A stretch of DNA of 60,863 nucleotides from Zunongwangia atlantica 22II14-10F7 (GCF_002094855.1 NZ_ARYN01000021.1:1-60863), one strand, 5' to 3'; shown: positions 9,149 to 19,052, counted from the first letter of the stretch. Numbers and translations are program-made. The notes: generated by a model from the sequence alone, not told the origin.

Positions 9149-10807
9149 ATGAAGAAAAATCAATTGTTAGATTCTATTTATAAAAAACATACTTTAAAAA
9201 AGCAATTACAGGCAATAATGATTATTGCAGTGGCTTTTTTTGCTTTTCCTGTAATGGCACAGGAAGCTCAGGTTTCAGCAAGTATCGATACCGCCAGGAT
9301 CAAAATTGGTGAGCAGATTCTATATAAAATTAATGTGGAAACAGATTCTATCAATCTGGTAGTTTTTCCTGAGGGGAATACTTTTTCACCATTAGAAGTT
9401 GTAGAATCATTAGGAGCAGATACTTCCAGAGTTCAAAATAGATTTCAGCTTTTTAAGGAATATACACTTACACAGTTCGATTCTGGTTCGTATACCATTC
9501 CGCAGCAAAGAATCATTATTAACAATAAGCCTTTTTTAACCGATTCTATGCGTGTTGAGGTGGCCGATGTTGCTGTAGATACTACCCAACAGGAAATGTA
9601 TCCCATAAAACCATCTGTAGAAGTGCCAAAAAGTTTTGCTATCCCTGCCTGGGTTTGGTGGCTTTTACTCATTTTGGTGATATTGGGCATTTTAGCCTTC
9701 TTTTTTATAAAACGAAGAAAAGAAAAAGCGCTGGAAAATAAATTGCCGCCATACGAGCAGGCGATGAAAGATCTGGAAGACCTGGATAAAAGTACGCTAA
9801 TTGAAAACCGAGAAGTTAAAGAATATTATTCAAGGTTAACCTATGCAGTTAGGCGTTATTTAGATGAAAAAGTTTATGATCGCGCTATGGAAAGTACCAC
9901 AACCGAGTTGATAAGCTTTCTTGAAATGCAACAAAAATCTGGAGTGCTTCATCTACACGGTAAAACTTTAGAGAATTTAAAGCAAATATTGCAAAGAGCC
10001 GATTTGGCGAAATTTGCCGGTTCGCGCCCAGATGTGATCACCGCAAAAGAAGATCGTAACAAAACCCGAATGATTATTAACGATGTTAAATCGTCGATGC
10101 CAGAGCCTACCGAGGAAGAGCTAATGCTAGACGAAGAATATCGCCAAAATAAACTTTCTAAAAAGCGTAAGAAAAGATTGATTTTGGGTGTTTCAGGTGG
10201 TGTTTTAGTGATTTTTATTGCCTTAGCGGTTTTAATTAGTTCTAAAGGTTTGGATTATGTGATCGATACCTACTGGGGGCATCCAACTAAAGAATTATTA
10301 GAAGGTGAATGGATTAGAAGTGAATATGGCGCTCCCGCTGTAGCGATTACCACTCCAGAAGTTCTGATAAGACAGGAAATGGAGTTAAGCGAAGATGCTA
10401 CCCAAACCTATGCAGATGCACAAATGTTTGCTTTTGGTAGTTTGGTGAGCAATTTTTACACCAGTTTAAGTACCAGAATTTTTACAAAGCAAGATCAATT
10501 TGATCTTAAGACGGGTGTAGATGGTGTGTATAAAGAATTAGAAAATCAGGGAGCTCAAAACATTGTGATGAAACAGGAAGAGTTTACCACCATAAATGGC
10601 GCTAAAGGGGTAAAGGTGTTTGGAACTTTAGAAATGAAGAATCCTGTAAATGATGAAATTCAGCCTAAAAAATATAGTATCCTGAATTTTGCTGAAAACG
10701 GTGGTTTCCAACAAATCACTGTAATTTACGATGCAGAAGATAGCTATGCTGAAGAAATCTCTGGAAGGATCATCAATTCAGTAGAACTTATAAAATTGAC
10801 TAATTAA
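9149..10807 (+). CDS. BatD-like membrane protein with an extra C-terminal domain
   Basis: A 552-residue protein. It has an N-terminal signal segment (about 20-38), a BatD-like periplasmic beta region (about 40-160), a first membrane helix (about 167-187), and a cytoplasmic helical region with the conserved YYSRLTYAVRRYLDEK block. A second membrane helix lies at about 343-362. The last ~190 residues, after a YWGHP segment, match no family I recognise. This position in Bacteroidota Bat operons usually holds a ~300-residue protein, so the second helix plus C-terminal domain are an extension. The stop overlaps the batA start by one base. Confidence 0.75.
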   Translation: MKKNQLLDSIYKKHTLKKQLQAIMIIAVAFFAFPVMAQEAQVSASIDTARIKIGEQILYKINVETDSINLVVFPEGNTFSPLEVVESLGADTSRVQNRFQLFKEYTLTQFDSGSYTIPQQRIIINNKPFLTDSMRVEVADVAVDTTQQEMYPIKPSVEVPKSFAIPAWVWWLLLILVILGILAFFFIKRRKEKALENKLPPYEQAMKDLEDLDKSTLIENREVKEYYSRLTYAVRRYLDEKVYDRAMESTTTELISFLEMQQKSGVLHLHGKTLENLKQILQRADLAKFAGSRPDVITAKEDRNKTRMIINDVKSSMPEPTEEELMLDEEYRQNKLSKKRKKRLILGVSGGVLVIFIALAVLISSKGLDYVIDTYWGHPTKELLEGEWIRSEYGAPAVAITTPEVLIRQEMELSEDATQTYADAQMFAFGSLVSNFYTSLSTRIFTKQDQFDLKTGVDGVYKELENQGAQNIVMKQEEFTTINGAKGVKVFGTLEMKNPVNDEIQPKKYSILNFAENGGFQQITVIYDAEDSYAEEISGRIINSVELIKLTN

Positions 10808-11811
10808 TGTTTGCGAATTTCACTTTCGAAAATCCTGAGTTTTTCTGGTTGTTTATTTTACTTCCGGTGGTGATCGCATGGTATTTCTGGAAAAGAAATC
10901 TGCAAACTCCGGCATTAAGAATGTCGAGTATTCAGGGATTTAAAGCTAAATCCAGTATTTTAGCGAAGTTAAGGCCTGTTCTTTTTGTGTTAAGAGTTTT
11001 GGCGCTCGCTTTGCTTATTATAGCATTGGCAAGACCAAGAACAGTAGATGTTTCTACGCGTACAAATAGCACTCAGGGGATTGATATTGTTATGGCAATA
11101 GATGTTTCGGCCAGTATGTTGGCAAGAGACCTTCAGCCAAACCGTTTAGAAGCCTTAAAATCTGTAGGAGAAGAATTTATCGAAGATCGTCCTTCAGATC
11201 GTATAGGATTAGTGCTTTATTCAGGAGAAAGTTTTACCAAAACACCAATTACCAGTGATAAATCTGTGGTGTTACGTGCGCTTGGCGATATCGAGTTCAA
11301 TGAGATTTTAGAAAGCGGTACGGCAATAGGTTCTGGTTTAGCGACTTCAGTTAACCGTTTAAAAGATAGTAAAGCTGAAAGTAAAGTGATCATTTTACTT
11401 ACAGATGGGGTAAATAATTCGGGTTTTATCGATCCAAAAGTGGCTAGTGAACTGGCAAAAGAGTTTAATATTAAAGTTTATACCATTGGGGTTGGTACTA
11501 ATGGAATGGCTTTAACTCCAGTTGGGATAGCGCCAAATGGAGGTTTTAGATTTGGTAACCGCCAGGTAGAGATCGATGAAGATTTGTTACAGCAAATTGC
11601 AGACGAAACAGGAGGTAAATACTTTAGAGCTACCGATAACGAGAAGCTTAAAGAAATTTATGATGAGATCGATCAATTAGAAAAAACCGAAATCGAAGAA
11701 TTTAAGTATACCAATTACGACGAGAAGTTTCGCCCATTTGCATTATTAGCAGGTGCGTTGCTGTTATTTGAATTGTTATTAAGATATACCGTATTTAGAA
11801 GTTTTATATAA
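10807..11811 (+). CDS. batA: BatA, vWA domain membrane protein
   Basis: A 334-residue protein with membrane helices near the N-terminus (about 11-28 and 57-75) and one near the C-terminus (about 310-328), enclosing a vWA domain. The metal-ion-dependent adhesion site DVSAS is at 99-103, with the later TDGVNN motif. Bat proteins were named for aerotolerance in Bacteroides fragilis; the complex is thought to act in envelope stress or protein assembly. The ATG overlaps the previous stop by one base, indicating translational coupling. Confidence 0.94.
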   Translation: MFANFTFENPEFFWLFILLPVVIAWYFWKRNLQTPALRMSSIQGFKAKSSILAKLRPVLFVLRVLALALLIIALARPRTVDVSTRTNSTQGIDIVMAIDVSASMLARDLQPNRLEALKSVGEEFIEDRPSDRIGLVLYSGESFTKTPITSDKSVVLRALGDIEFNEILESGTAIGSGLATSVNRLKDSKAESKVIILLTDGVNNSGFIDPKVASELAKEFNIKVYTIGVGTNGMALTPVGIAPNGGFRFGNRQVEIDEDLLQQIADETGGKYFRATDNEKLKEIYDEIDQLEKTEIEEFKYTNYDEKFRPFALLAGALLLFELLLRYTVFRSFI

Positions 11812-11819
11812 AGCTTAGG

Positions 11820-12863
11820 ATGTTAGTATTTGAAGAAGAAATATATTTTTGGCTGTTTTTAGTCATTCCGGTAGTTTTACTACTTTTCGTTTTCCTATTA
11901 TTCTGGAAACGAAAAGCGCGTAAGAGTTTTGCCAGCGATGAGCTTTTACAAAAATTAGCTCCAAATAAGTCGAATTTTAAGCCTATTCTTAAAGTTATTT
12001 TGGCTTGTATGGCTTTGGCCTGTTTAGTGGTTGCTTTGGTGAATCCCAAAATGGGAACTACGATGGAAACTGTAAAGCGTGAAGGTGTAGATATCGTTTT
12101 TGCGATCGACGTTTCTAAAAGTATGGATGCTGAAGATATTGCTCCAAGCCGAATTGAGAAGTCGAAACAGCTGGTAAGGCAGATCCTAAATGGATTGGGA
12201 AGCGATCGTGTTGGGATTATTGCTTATGCCGGTAGTGCTTTTCCGCAGTTACCAATTACTACAGATTATGCCGCTGCAAAAATGTTCCTTCAGGCTTTAA
12301 ATACAGATATGATTAGTTCACAGGGAACCGCCATTAGTGATGCGATCGACCTGGCAACTACTTATTATGATGACGACAATCAAACAAACAGAGTGTTGTT
12401 TATTATAAGTGATGGTGAAGATCACGAAGGAAATGTAGAATCTATTGCAGATGAAGCTGCAGAGCAGGGAATTAGAATTTACACCATTGGAGTAGGAACC
12501 GAGAAAGGTGGCCCAATTCCTATAAAAAGAAATGGAGTAATTCAGAATTATAAAAAAGATCAAAACGGGGAAACTGTAATTACAAAACTTAATCCGGCTA
12601 CACTTCAGGAAATAGCTTCAGAAGCTAATGGAGAATATATAGAGGGAAATGTAACTGCCAACGTAACTGAAACGGTACAGGATTTGTTACAGAACATAGA
12701 GAAAACAGAATTTGAAGCAAAACAATTTGCTGATTACCAATCACATTTTCAGTGGTTTTTGGCGCTTTGTTTTATCTTTTTGTTTTTAGATGTATTTCTA
12801 TTAGAGAGAAGTACTGCATGGATTAAAAAGCTTAATTTGTTTAACGAAACAAAAAAGGATTAA
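11820..12863 (+). CDS. batB: BatB, vWA domain membrane protein
   Basis: A 347-residue paralogue of BatA with the same layout: N-terminal helices at about 8-28 and 57-74, vWA domain with DVSKS at 97-101 and a DGEDHEG motif, and a C-terminal helix around 312-330. It starts 8 bp after batA and ends 1 bp before batC. BatA and BatB probably form a membrane complex acted on by the MoxR ATPase (family-based inference). Confidence 0.94.
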   Translation: MLVFEEEIYFWLFLVIPVVLLLFVFLLFWKRKARKSFASDELLQKLAPNKSNFKPILKVILACMALACLVVALVNPKMGTTMETVKREGVDIVFAIDVSKSMDAEDIAPSRIEKSKQLVRQILNGLGSDRVGIIAYAGSAFPQLPITTDYAAAKMFLQALNTDMISSQGTAISDAIDLATTYYDDDNQTNRVLFIISDGEDHEGNVESIADEAAEQGIRIYTIGVGTEKGGPIPIKRNGVIQNYKKDQNGETVITKLNPATLQEIASEANGEYIEGNVTANVTETVQDLLQNIEKTEFEAKQFADYQSHFQWFLALCFIFLFLDVFLLERSTAWIKKLNLFNETKKD

Positions 12864-12864
12864 T

Positions 12865-13779
12865 ATGAGGACTGCTAAATTGACATTTGCGCCAAGCTCG
12901 TTTTTCCTGATTTTAGCTTTGCTTTTTTCTGTTGCTATGAATGCGCAACAGGCAGATGAGGAAGAACGATTAAAGAAAGAAGCAAATGCTTACATGAATG
13001 AAGCCGAGGAAGCTTTAGGTGAAAACGATTTTGCAAGTGCAGAAGCTGCGTATAGAAAGGCCATTGCTAAAGATCCTTCAAATACCACGGCTAAATATAA
13101 TATGGGAAATCTTTATTATAATCGTGAAAAATCTGGCGAATCGCAATCCAGATTTGTAGAAGCAAATAAGGTTTCTGAAAGTAAGGAAGATCGCCATAGG
13201 ATAAATCATAATCTAGGTAATTCTTTTATGAAGCAAAAAAAGTATAAAGAAGCTGTAGAAGCTTATAAAAATGCTTTAAGAAACAATCCCACAGATGATG
13301 AGACACGTTATAACCTGGCCTTAGCCAAGAAAAAGCTGGAAGAAGAACAGCAACAAAACCAGGATAATCAGGATAATCAAGACAACCAAGATAATAAAGA
13401 TCAAAACGAAGATCAGAAAGATCAGGATCAGGATAACCAGGGAGATAAAGGAGAAGATCAGGATCAGGATGGTAAGCCAGAAGATAAAGGCGATAACGAA
13501 AAGCAAGATCCAAAGGACGGAGAAGGAGATCAGGATAATGAAAAGCCCCAGGATCAAAATCCTAACGAACAAAATAAAGGAGAACAGGATCAAAAAGATC
13601 AAAAAGGAAACCCCGATCAGCAAAAACAGCAACAGCCTCAACCTGCACAAGGACAGCTTTCGCCACAACAGATTAAGAATCTGCTTGAAGCTATGAATAA
13701 CCAGGAGGAAAAGACACAGGATAAAATGAATGCTGAAAAAGCTAAAGCGGTAAAAACCCGATCAGATAAGGACTGGTAG
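12865..13779 (+). CDS. batC: BatC, TPR protein with charged low-complexity tail
   Basis: A 304-residue protein. It has a signal peptide (about 10-28, ending NAQQ), tetratricopeptide repeats at about 30-155 (including TAKYNMGNLYYN and ETRYNLALAKKK), then about 100 residues dominated by Gln, Asp, Asn, Lys and Glu with recurring QDN and DQ units. The tail is typical of BatC and likely disordered. The repetitive DNA throws long reverse-strand open frames that are not genes. Periplasmic, probably a scaffold for BatA/BatB/BatD. Confidence 0.92.
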   Translation: MRTAKLTFAPSSFFLILALLFSVAMNAQQADEEERLKKEANAYMNEAEEALGENDFASAEAAYRKAIAKDPSNTTAKYNMGNLYYNREKSGESQSRFVEANKVSESKEDRHRINHNLGNSFMKQKKYKEAVEAYKNALRNNPTDDETRYNLALAKKKLEEEQQQNQDNQDNQDNQDNKDQNEDQKDQDQDNQGDKGEDQDQDGKPEDKGDNEKQDPKDGEGDQDNEKPQDQNPNEQNKGEQDQKDQKGNPDQQKQQQPQPAQGQLSPQQIKNLLEAMNNQEEKTQDKMNAEKAKAVKTRSDKDW

Positions 13780-13827
13780 ACTCCTAAATTTTACTAATTA
13801 GATCTAGATTAGAATTAAGGTTTACAA

Positions 13828-15612
13828 ATGAAATTAAAGTTAATAGTATTAAGTCTGTTTCTATTTACTACCTCACTTCTTTCTGCGCAGGTAAAATTTA
13901 CCGCAGAAGTTAGCCGGGAGCAGATTGGAATCAACGAGCGTTTACGTGTTGATTTCAACATGAATAAAGACGGTGACAATTTTACCCCACCATCTTTTAC
14001 CGGTTTTAAAGTAGTTGGTGGTCCCAATCAGCAGGTTAGTAATAGTTGGGTAAATGGGAAAAGTACTTTTTCTAAAACCTATAGTTATTACCTGGAGCCA
14101 AGCGCTAAAGGAACAAAAACCATTGGTCAGGCCGAGGTTACTGTAGAGGGTACGGTTTATAAAACATCACCGGTTACGGTAGAAGTTGGGGATGCCGTAG
14201 AACGTCCCCAGGATGGTAATAATGCTGCTATAGTTCCAGAAGATAATCTTCACTTTGTAGCAGAAGTCTCTAAACCAAACCCGTATCTTAATGAAGCTGT
14301 AACAGTAACCTATAAGCTTTATGTAAGTGAGCGAATAGGGATAAGTAATTTTAGAATGTTGGATAATCCAACGTTTCCAGATTTTTGGAGTCAGGCTTTA
14401 AATATGAATAGTTATAGGTTCGAGCAGGGAACATATCGCGGGGAGCCTTATCGCTATGCAGTAGTCTATAAAACATTGTTATATCCTCAAAAGACAGGAA
14501 AGTTAGAGATAGATCCTGTTGCTATTTCAGTAGCTGTAGATGTTCCCAGCCAGCGAAGAAGCATTTTTGGAGGTGTTATTTATCAAACCGTCGAAAAACG
14601 CGTAACTTCTCCAAGTAGAGAAATCGATGTGAAGCCGTTACCAAGCCAGGGGAAACCTGCAAATTTCACCGGTGCTGTTGGTAGTTTTGAGTTTAGTGTA
14701 GATCCTAGTAAAACAACTTTGGATGCGGGCGAATCGCTTACAGCTTCAGTAAAAGTTAGAGGTCGCGGTAATTTGATGCTTTTTGATTTACCAGACCTTA
14801 CTGTCCCAAGTTCTTTGGAGATTTATGAGCCAGAACGTAAAGAGAATTTCAGTTCAACATTAAATGGAACTCAGGGAAGTCTTACCGAAGATTATACGAT
14901 AGTACCAACACGTAAAGGAAAATATCCAATACCGGGATTAAACTTCTCGTATTTTGATCCAAGATCTGAAACTTATAAAAGTATAAGTACAGATGATATT
15001 GTGATCGATGTAGAAAACGGTCCTGTAGGAACACCTGCAACATCTGGAAGTACTACTAATAGTGATAGCGGCGTAGTATCTAGTAATAAGCAGCCGGTAA
15101 CACTTAGTGGTGACCAATTTAGATATATAAAGCTAGATGCTAATTTAAAGCCCATAAATTCGGCTTCATTTTTTGGTTCCTTGTTGTTTTGGGCGCTGTT
15201 AATTCTGCCGCTTTTAATTATTCCGTTAGTGATTATTTTTGGTAAAAAACGAGAAGCCAGAGCTAATGACGTTACAGGAAACCGAATTAGAAAAGCTGAT
15301 AAACTTGCCAGAAAATATCTATCTGAAGCCAGAAAAAACCTTGGTGAGCAACAACAATTTTATATTGCTCTAGAGCGTGCAATGCATAATTACCTTAAAG
15401 CAAAATTGCATATCCAAACCGGGGAGATGAGTAAAGAAAGAATTAGTGAAATTCTTTCTGAAAAAGGAGTAGACCAGGAAACAACAGCTCAGTTTATCGA
15501 GATTCTAAAAAGTTGCGAATTTGCAAGATATACGCCGGCATCTATGGTAACCATGAAGCAGGATTATGATAAGGCAGCCAATGTAATATCAACCTTAGAT
15601 AAACAATTGTAA
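13828..15612 (+). CDS. batD: BatD (oxygen tolerance domain protein)
   Basis: A 594-residue protein with a signal peptide (about 1-20, ending SAQ), a long periplasmic part made of repeated beta-sandwich units (BatD family, about 20-440), one membrane helix (about 450-470), and a cytoplasmic helical tail. It starts 48 bp after batC and ends 2 bp before batE. BatD is the largest periplasmic subunit of the Bat system. The gene three positions upstream of batC is a shorter relative, so the operon holds two BatD-like proteins. Confidence 0.93.
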   Translation: MKLKLIVLSLFLFTTSLLSAQVKFTAEVSREQIGINERLRVDFNMNKDGDNFTPPSFTGFKVVGGPNQQVSNSWVNGKSTFSKTYSYYLEPSAKGTKTIGQAEVTVEGTVYKTSPVTVEVGDAVERPQDGNNAAIVPEDNLHFVAEVSKPNPYLNEAVTVTYKLYVSERIGISNFRMLDNPTFPDFWSQALNMNSYRFEQGTYRGEPYRYAVVYKTLLYPQKTGKLEIDPVAISVAVDVPSQRRSIFGGVIYQTVEKRVTSPSREIDVKPLPSQGKPANFTGAVGSFEFSVDPSKTTLDAGESLTASVKVRGRGNLMLFDLPDLTVPSSLEIYEPERKENFSSTLNGTQGSLTEDYTIVPTRKGKYPIPGLNFSYFDPRSETYKSISTDDIVIDVENGPVGTPATSGSTTNSDSGVVSSNKQPVTLSGDQFRYIKLDANLKPINSASFFGSLLFWALLILPLLIIPLVIIFGKKREARANDVTGNRIRKADKLARKYLSEARKNLGEQQQFYIALERAMHNYLKAKLHIQTGEMSKERISEILSEKGVDQETTAQFIEILKSCEFARYTPASMVTMKQDYDKAANVISTLDKQL

Positions 15613-15614
15613 TT

Positions 15615-16364
15615 ATGAAAAAGATCTTTTTAATCATACTGGTTTTTTGCACTACAATTGGTTTTGGGCAAAATGAAACACTTTTTGAAGATGCAAATAA
15701 AGCCTATGCAGATGGTAATTATGAAGAAGCTATTACCAGTTATGAGAACATACTGAATAAGGGTGAAGCTTCTGTTTCTTTATACTATAATTTAGCGAAC
15801 GCTCATTATAAATTAAATCATATTGCGCCAAGTATTTATTATTACGAAAAAGCACTTCAGCTGGCACCAAACGATTCAGATGTAAAGAATAATATTCAGT
15901 TTGCCAGGAATATGGCGATGGATGATATACAAAGCGTAGAACGCACCGGGATTTCTAAAACTATAGACAATTTAATTGCAACCTTTAGTTTTGATACTTG
16001 GGCTATGTTCGCAATTGGTTTTATGTTAATATTCGTTATTTTATTCCTCTTTTATTACTACGGAAGAAGTACACTTGTAAAACGTATTTTCTTTATTGGA
16101 TCCATGCTTTCAATTTTACTTTGTATAGCCTCAATAATATTTGCATTTAGCCAGCAAAACATTCAGTTAAATAATAATTATGCGATTGTTTTTGCTGAAG
16201 AAGCCGGTGTTAGAAGCGAGCCGAACTTACGGGGAGAACCTTCTTTTTTACTTCATGAAGGTACCAAAGCTAAACTTTTAGAGAACTATCAGGAATGGTA
16301 TAAAATTGAAATTGCTGATGGTAAACAAGGCTGGACTTTAAAAGAAAACCTTAAAGAATTATAA
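15615..16364 (+). CDS. batE: BatE, TPR plus SH3-like domain protein
   Basis: A 249-residue protein with a signal peptide (about 1-19, ending GFGQ), two or three TPR units at about 20-95, two membrane helices (about 125-147 and 155-175), and a C-terminal bacterial SH3-like domain (about 190-249; AGVRSEPNLRGEPSF and KQGWTLKENL). It is the last gene of the operon. SH3-like domains in this setting often contact peptidoglycan or partner proteins (inference). Confidence 0.9.
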   Translation: MKKIFLIILVFCTTIGFGQNETLFEDANKAYADGNYEEAITSYENILNKGEASVSLYYNLANAHYKLNHIAPSIYYYEKALQLAPNDSDVKNNIQFARNMAMDDIQSVERTGISKTIDNLIATFSFDTWAMFAIGFMLIFVILFLFYYYGRSTLVKRIFFIGSMLSILLCIASIIFAFSQQNIQLNNNYAIVFAEEAGVRSEPNLRGEPSFLLHEGTKAKLLENYQEWYKIEIADGKQGWTLKENLKEL

Positions 16365-16440
16365 GATTCGATCTTTTTGGGCTAATTTATTTTTTAACAA
16401 AGTAAATACAGCCAGTTGCAAAATTTCATACTTTTATAGT

Positions 16441-16728
16441 ATGAAAGTGATCGCATATATCTTTGCCCTAGTATTCCTGGGGTTTATTGCTATACCTTCT
16501 ATTGTAGCAATTGTGGACGATGATTTAAATTGTTCACAGGTTTATACCGTTAATGAGGAAGAGAATAAAAGCGAAATTAACTTTCAGCTTAAATTTACCC
16601 AGCACGAAGAATCAGATTTCTTAGTAGCAAATTTTCTGTTTGGCGTTGATGATACTGTGTATGATTCCCGCCAGAATTATCACAATATTTTTATTGATGT
16701 AACCTCCCCACCTCCCAAATACCTATAA
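16441..16728 (+). CDS. Small hypothetical protein with N-terminal membrane segment
   Basis: A 95-residue protein with a hydrophobic N-terminal stretch (about 3-25: signal peptide or anchor) and a polar remainder with one Cys. I do not recognise the family. After the TAA stop the same frame stays open for 26 more codons, coding a basic segment that ends at 16809. The gene could therefore be a slightly shortened version of a longer ancestor. It starts 76 bp after batE and may be read with the operon. Confidence 0.55.
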   Translation: MKVIAYIFALVFLGFIAIPSIVAIVDDDLNCSQVYTVNEEENKSEINFQLKFTQHEESDFLVANFLFGVDDTVYDSRQNYHNIFIDVTSPPPKYL

Positions 16729-16829
16729 ATTTTGAGGTCGAATTTTATCGAAAATCGACAAATTAAAGGAAGATTTAAAAACGGTCTTTTCAAGAAAATT
16801 AGTTTCTAAGATCATCAAAATTAAGGTAT

Positions 16830-18401
16830 ATGTTCAAGAATTTAAATAAAGATTTACCGGCAAGTCTTGTGGTATTTTTTGTGGCTTTACCACTTTGTTT
16901 AGGTATTGCCTTAGCAAGTGGAGCACCAGCATTTTCTGGGCTTATTGCCGGGATTATAGGGGGAGTTGTTGTAGGATCTATTAGTGGATCGCAGCTTGGT
17001 GTAAGTGGGCCAGCAGCAGGTTTGGCTGTAATTGTATTGGGGGCAATTGCTTCGTTAGGTTTCGAGAGTTTTTTAGTAGCGGTAGTTATTGGTGGAGCAA
17101 TCCAGATTCTATTAGGAATTTTAAGAGCCGGAGTTATTGGATATTATTTTCCATCTTCAGTAATTAAAGGAATGCTTGCCGGAATTGGAATTATTATTTT
17201 TCTCAAACAAATTCCGCATGCGTTTGGATATGATTCTGGGCGGGAAGGAGATTTTTCTTTTTTTCAGCCAGGAGGAGAAAATCTTTTATCAGAATTATTA
17301 AATATGTTAGATCATATTTCTCCAGGTGCGATTATAGTAACTTTGATTTCCTTGGCTATTTTGTTGGTATGGGAAAATGTACTGATAAATAAGAACAGAA
17401 TGTTTACCATTGTTCCAGGACCTTTAGTTGCTGTACTGGTAGGAGTAGTATATTTTTTATTAACTCGTAATACAGAGATCGGGATTGCTGAAGCTCATTT
17501 GGTAAAAGTTCCGGTGCCAGAGAGTTTTATAGATTTTACCAGTCAGTTTAGCTTTCCAAAATTTAGCGCAATTACAAACCCACAGGTCTGGATAACCGGG
17601 ATTACTATTGCAATTGTGGCTAGTTTAGAAACTTTGTTATGTGTAGAAGCATCAGATAAATTAGATCCTTTTAAACGGGTTACACCCACCAATAGGGAGC
17701 TTGTTGCGCAAGGAACTGGTAATATTATTTCAGGATTAATAGGTGGTTTGCCAATCACTCAGGTAATTGTAAGAAGTTCTGCTAATGTACAATCTGGAGC
17801 GGTAACTAAAATGTCTGCAATTTTGCATGGCTTCTTTTTATTACTTGCTGTGCTGGTTATTCCGGTGTTACTTAATATGGTTCCGCTTGCGGTACTTGCC
17901 GCTATTTTATTTCTGGTAGGGTATAAATTAGCAAAACCGGCTTTATTTGTAAAAATGTATCGACTTGGTAAAACCCAATTTTTACCATTTATAGTAACCA
18001 TTATCGGAATTGTCTTTACAGATCTTCTAATAGGTATTGGTTTAGGTTTAGCGGTAGGAATAGTTACTATTTTACTGAATAGCTATCGTAATTCTCATTT
18101 TCTTCATAAAGAAGAAGTAGATTCAGATCTTCATATTTATAAAATGGTTCTTGCTGAAGAAGTTACTTTTTTGAATAAGGGAGCTATAAACAGAGAATTA
18201 CATAGTTTGCCGAAGGATTCTCAATTAGAGATCAATATAAAAAACACAAAATTTCTGGATTATGATATTCTTGAAATCTTAGATGAATTCGCCGTTCATG
18301 CGACAGAGAAGAATATTACAATCACCATAGTAACAAAAAACGGGGAAGTTGTAAACCCTGAAAGTTATTCGAAATTTTTTATAACCAATGCTAATGCTTA
18401 A
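16830..18401 (+). CDS. SulP family inorganic anion transporter (likely bicarbonate)
   Basis: A 523-residue protein with about 10-12 membrane helices and the SulP signature region near the N-terminus (DLPASLVVFFVALPLCLGIA). A C-terminal STAS-type cytoplasmic domain spans about 425-520. SulP proteins carry sulfate, bicarbonate or other anions. The next gene, 18 bp downstream, is a beta-carbonic anhydrase, so bicarbonate uptake is more likely than sulfate. Substrate is inferred from context only. Confidence 0.9.
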   Translation: MFKNLNKDLPASLVVFFVALPLCLGIALASGAPAFSGLIAGIIGGVVVGSISGSQLGVSGPAAGLAVIVLGAIASLGFESFLVAVVIGGAIQILLGILRAGVIGYYFPSSVIKGMLAGIGIIIFLKQIPHAFGYDSGREGDFSFFQPGGENLLSELLNMLDHISPGAIIVTLISLAILLVWENVLINKNRMFTIVPGPLVAVLVGVVYFLLTRNTEIGIAEAHLVKVPVPESFIDFTSQFSFPKFSAITNPQVWITGITIAIVASLETLLCVEASDKLDPFKRVTPTNRELVAQGTGNIISGLIGGLPITQVIVRSSANVQSGAVTKMSAILHGFFLLLAVLVIPVLLNMVPLAVLAAILFLVGYKLAKPALFVKMYRLGKTQFLPFIVTIIGIVFTDLLIGIGLGLAVGIVTILLNSYRNSHFLHKEEVDSDLHIYKMVLAEEVTFLNKGAINRELHSLPKDSQLEINIKNTKFLDYDILEILDEFAVHATEKNITITIVTKNGEVVNPESYSKFFITNANA

Positions 18402-18419
18402 TTTTAGATAAAAATAGAG

Positions 18420-19052
18420 ATGGAATTTTATAAACAGATTTTAGAAAACAACAAGGAATGGGTTGGTAGTAAGCTAAGCTCAGATCCAGAATTCTTTAAA
18501 CGTTTAGAGAACGGGCAGCAACCGCCATTACTTTGGATAGGTTGTGCAGATAGTCGTGTGCCTGCAAACGAAATTATTGGTACGCAGCCAGGAGAGGTTT
18601 TTGTACACCGTAATATCGCCAATATGGTAATTCATACAGATATGAATATGCTTAGCGTTTTAGATTATGCCGTAAATGCACTTAAAGTAGAGCATATTAT
18701 TGTTTGTGGCCATTACGGATGTGGCGGAGTTAAAGCGGCTATGGGAAATCAATCTATTGGTTTAATCGATAATTGGATTCGCCACATAAAAGATGTTTAC
18801 AAATTGCATACAGAAGAGCTTGAAGCTATCGAAGATGAAAAAGAACGTTGGGATCGTTTTGTAGAATTAAATGTAATAGAGCAGGTTTACGATCTTGCTG
18901 AAACATCAATTCTTCAGAATGCCTGGAAAAATGAGCAAAAAGTAGTGATCCATGGTTGGGCTTACGGTGTAGGTACCGGTCTTGTAAACGATCTTAATGT
19001 TCATTTAAGTGGAAATGAAAAATTAGATGAGGTTTATAGATTAAACTTCTAA
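18420..19052 (+). CDS. can: Beta-class carbonic anhydrase
   Basis: A 210-residue enzyme. The zinc ligands and catalytic dyad are visible: CADSR at 42-46 (Cys42, Asp44, Arg46) and HYGCGG at 98-103 (His98, Cys101). It interconverts CO2 and bicarbonate in the cytoplasm. The 18-bp spacing from the SulP gene implies one transcript, giving a bicarbonate uptake-and-conversion pair. A strong terminator follows. Confidence 0.95.
   Translation: MEFYKQILENNKEWVGSKLSSDPEFFKRLENGQQPPLLWIGCADSRVPANEIIGTQPGEVFVHRNIANMVIHTDMNMLSVLDYAVNALKVEHIIVCGHYGCGGVKAAMGNQSIGLIDNWIRHIKDVYKLHTEELEAIEDEKERWDRFVELNVIEQVYDLAETSILQNAWKNEQKVVIHGWAYGVGTGLVNDLNVHLSGNEKLDEVYRLNF

Noticed and set aside
13226-13696. Long open frames on the reverse strand and another forward frame within batC
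   Set aside because: They mirror the repetitive Gln/Asp/Asn/Lys-coding region of batC and have the skewed composition expected of shadows.
7180-16364. Bat operon as a novel system
   Set aside because: The gene order and domains are the known Bacteroidota aerotolerance operon; only the extension of the third gene is unusual.
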